From Campylobacterales bacterium (GTDB lineage: Bacteria > Campylobacterota > Campylobacteria > Campylobacterales > Hydrogenimonadaceae): 15,556 nucleotides of DNA. The stretch spans positions 1-15,556 of the forward strand of contig JAMONQ010000048.1 in NCBI GenBank assembly GCA_027065635.1, written 5' to 3'. The notes under the pieces were generated by a model. It searched no databases. It saw only the letters and a list, made by a program, of their open reading frames with translations, and was not told where the DNA came from. Made by a program: the position numbers and the translations under genes. Of this stretch, positions 13,596-15,556 are shown piece after piece. Within the stretch, counting starts at the first letter, position 1. Each line of letters opens with the position of its first letter.

Positions 13596-14753
13596 CTGAA
13601 GAAAAGGCCTTTTATAGCGGATAGGAGCGGATTTAAAGAGTGCCCTCTTTTTACAAAGAGGATCAAAGCCTATATCGACAGTGATACACTCATTCTGTTC
13701 GATGAAAAAGAGGGATACGTTTTTGGACTCGAGAAGGAGAGTGCGGCCCTCTTTCTTCATCTGGACGAACTACTTTGTACCTACAGTGAAGATGAGATAA
13801 CAAAGCTTTTCCCCGATATTTCCGACAGATATCTGAAGAGTCTGTTTGACATAAGAGAGGGGCGTGCCGGCAAAAATGAGAGTTACGAGCCTCCTGTAAA
13901 AATAGGCCCTTTCGAACCGGACATGAAGGATAGAGTCCATTACGATACAGGTGAAATAACCTTTTCTATCGCATACCCGGACTCCTCTTTTTTCGATGCT
14001 ATAGATCCGATATTTGCGCATATGCGTACACTTTCTCCAAAAGGCAAAAGGGTAAACGTCGATTTTGTTTTGACAGAGGGCAAGTGGCGGATTCTTTTCA
14101 ACGAAACCTATATTGCCGCGGCTGCGGATATGGAGTCGCTGCCGCTGGTATTGCAAGAGAATATGATCATTCTTCACTACCAGAGCCGTCCATATCTTGT
14201 GGCGATACATGCGGGAGTGATAGGAGCGGGATCGAAAGCCATCGTTTTTCCAGGTGTCAGCGGTAGCGGCAAAAGCACTCTGACAGCGGCAATGGTTGCA
14301 AAAGGGTACTATCTATATTCCGACGAGATCGCACTTGTGGGAAATGACGCGAAAATATCTTCTCTGCCGTTTTGTATCAACATAAAAGAGGGCAGCTGGA
14401 GTCTTCTGAAAGATAGATTTCCAATCCTATCGGATCTGCGTTCGTACCGAAGATTTGATTCACAAAGGGTAAAGCTGCTTCCTCCGCTAAATCTTGCAGA
14501 AAATCGTGCCGATATCTATGCGGTAGTATTTTTGGAGTTTGACGAGAGTTGTACCGAATCGTCCCTGGTACCTTTGAGCTCCTGTGAAACATTGAGTCGT
14601 ATAAAAGAGGCCGGGTATCAGTTGAGCGAGCCTTTGAACAAGGAGAGTCTGGAAAAGATTCTCTCGGGTCTGCTTGAGCCTGGAGGCTTTTTGTTGAGAT
14701 ACGGCTCTTTGGAGGATGCCCTAAAAGAGATTGAATCGATGTTGAATGGTTGA
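13596..14753 (+). CDS. PqqD-like domain fused to HprK-related kinase (start codon unclear)
   Basis: One frame is open from 13593 to the stop at 14751-14753. Numbered from a CTG at 13596 (385 aa), residues about 20-87 resemble a PqqD-like peptide-binding domain (ILFDEKEGYVFGLEKESAA, 33-51), then a short linker and a kinase beginning near IGPFEPD (103-109). The kinase has Walker A GVSGSGKST (220-228) and YSDEIAL (241-247), like HPr kinase relatives. The only ATG, GTG or TTG before the kinase core is the ATG at 13923, which would drop the PqqD part and the IGPF start of the kinase domain. CTG 13596 has GAGAG six bases upstream, lies nine bases after the peptide stop, and gives a natural KKRPF N-terminus. 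Alternatives are ATA 13614, or GTG 13640 with a one-base slip or error in the T-run at 13648-13652. HprK-like kinases in lasso-peptide loci phosphorylate precursors; here the substrate is unknown. Confidence 0.8.
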   Translation: MKKRPFIADRSGFKECPLFTKRIKAYIDSDTLILFDEKEGYVFGLEKESAALFLHLDELLCTYSEDEITKLFPDISDRYLKSLFDIREGRAGKNESYEPPVKIGPFEPDMKDRVHYDTGEITFSIAYPDSSFFDAIDPIFAHMRTLSPKGKRVNVDFVLTEGKWRILFNETYIAAAADMESLPLVLQENMIILHYQSRPYLVAIHAGVIGAGSKAIVFPGVSGSGKSTLTAAMVAKGYYLYSDEIALVGNDAKISSLPFCINIKEGSWSLLKDRFPILSDLRSYRRFDSQRVKLLPPLNLAENRADIYAVVFLEFDESCTESSLVPLSSCETLSRIKEAGYQLSEPLNKESLEKILSGLLEPGGFLLRYGSLEDALKEIESMLNG

Positions 14754-15556
14754 AAATAGCGAGATTTTACGACTCTGCCGTATATTGAGTCCGGCCGGAT
14801 TGAGAGATGATGAAGAGCTTGCCGAAGAGATTGAAAATGGATATGTAGACTGGGCAAAGCTTGTCGAAATAGCGAATATCAATCTCCTTACTCCTGCACT
14901 CTTTGCTTCCTTGGAGCAAAAGAATCTTCTCGGTCTATTGGGCGAGCGGCAACTCACCGGTTTTCTTCATGAGATATATGAAAGAAATAAAGAGCGCAAC
15001 CATGGCATATTGCGCCAGATTGAAGATATAGAGAATACATTAAGCGGACTCTCTATACCGCTGCTGCTTTTAAAGGGTGCGGCCGACTTGAGTGAGGCTA
15101 TATATCCAGATATCGGTATGCGTGTCATGAACGATATAGATATCATGATAGGGCCGAATCGTTTCGATGAGGCTTTGAAACTGCTCAAGGAGTCCGGGTA
15201 TAGTGAGTTTGGCCCCGCGCCTCATCGGTGGCACCATCATGCTCCAAGAATGTGCAAGGATGGCTACCCCGCAGCGCTTGAGCCGCATTTCAGGACTGTT
15301 TTCGATCGAGACATAGACTATATTCCGTTTTCGGATCTTACTTCTGTAAAGAGCAAAAGGGCGGAACTTGACTCTTCATACGTACTTAAACCGGCATGGC
15401 ATCTCTATCATATTTTTTTGCATACGCAGATAATCGATAGCAACCATCGAAAATGGAGACTCGCTCTTCGCTATCTGTATGATTTTGTCATGGTAGCTAA
15501 GGCTTACGAAGATGTGGCGGAGTGGGCGGAAGTCTATTATCTTGCAAAAAAGTATG
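14746..15556 (+). CDS. Nucleotidyltransferase family protein (PF14907 type), truncated by the window end
   Basis: The frame is open from ATG 14746 to the window end, giving 270 residues without a stop. It overlaps the kinase gene by eight bases (ATGGTTGA), so the two are translationally coupled. A helical N-terminal region (1 to about 100) is followed by the nucleotidyltransferase signature: PLLLLKGAADL (105-115), R126, and NDIDIMI (129-135) with the paired aspartates that bind metal. A His-rich segment HRWHHH (160-165) and EPHF (179-182) follow. The pattern matches the uncharacterised NTP_transf_5 group found with PqqD-like and HprK-related proteins. A role in transferring a nucleotide or phosphate-linked group to the peptide or a carrier is only inference. 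The C-terminus is missing. Confidence 0.85.
   Translation, partial: MVENSEILRLCRILSPAGLRDDEELAEEIENGYVDWAKLVEIANINLLTPALFASLEQKNLLGLLGERQLTGFLHEIYERNKERNHGILRQIEDIENTLSGLSIPLLLLKGAADLSEAIYPDIGMRVMNDIDIMIGPNRFDEALKLLKESGYSEFGPAPHRWHHHAPRMCKDGYPAALEPHFRTVFDRDIDYIPFSDLTSVKSKRAELDSSYVLKPAWHLYHIFLHTQIIDSNHRKWRLALRYLYDFVMVAKAYEDVAEWAEVYYLAKKY

Noticed and set aside
13311..13760. 149-codon minus-strand ORF over the peptide and PqqD region
   Set aside because: It runs through the promoter, peptide and PqqD segment without its own ribosome binding site or domain; the plus-strand organisation explains the region better.

Overview
The window looks like chromosomal DNA from a Campylobacterota (Epsilonproteobacteria) species, probably a free-living thermophilic or mesophilic chemolithotroph of the Hydrogenimonas/Sulfurovum kind. 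The genus is a guess. The basis is the block rplU-rpmA-obg-proB with a short PUA-less ProB, an NnrS protein, a GGDEF/EAL sensor, and protein sequences that read like that phylum. No rRNA, tRNA, CRISPR array, integrase or transposase is visible.

Left part (1-8486). A structured repeat (copy 1) precedes a small hypothetical gene. This gene converges on nnrS, and a membrane-anchored GGDEF/EAL protein lies upstream of nnrS on the same minus strand. A divergent intergenic region carries a good sigma70-type promoter and then, on the plus strand, a small lipoprotein, dapE (lysine/peptidoglycan precursor pathway) and an exported thioredoxin-like protein. The thioredoxin gene overlaps tail to tail with a two-gene minus-strand operon: an M20D amidohydrolase followed by an unusual HATPase (RsbW-like) plus GNAT fusion.

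Middle part (8487-11869). The 340-base divergent intergenic region holds copy 2 of the repeat. The two copies differ at 4 of the first 110 positions. Their terminal hairpin has changed sequence while keeping its pairing, so the element is a structured DNA/RNA and not random similarity. Then come ridA, the ribosomal pair rplU-rpmA with an intrinsic terminator, and obg-proB with a strong promoter and a 4-base overlap.

Right part (11992-15556). This is the accessory and most interesting region. A lipoprotein predicted to be a beta-propeller has histidines at the start of successive blades. It is followed by a 68-residue peptide with a Tat-like leader and a Cys/Arg/Pro/Gly-rich tail. Next is a PqqD-like domain fused in frame to an HprK-related kinase, and then, overlapping by 8 bases, a PF14907-type nucleotidyltransferase that runs off the window. 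PqqD-like protein, HprK-related kinase and this nucleotidyltransferase together match the computationally defined 'HPr-rel-A' cassette (recalled from TIGRFAMs). As far as I know that cassette has no established biochemical function. The peptide directly in front is the natural candidate substrate, so I read the locus as a putative peptide-modification (RiPP-like) system. The PqqD-kinase frame has no ATG, GTG or TTG start for its first 109 or so codons, which is itself notable.
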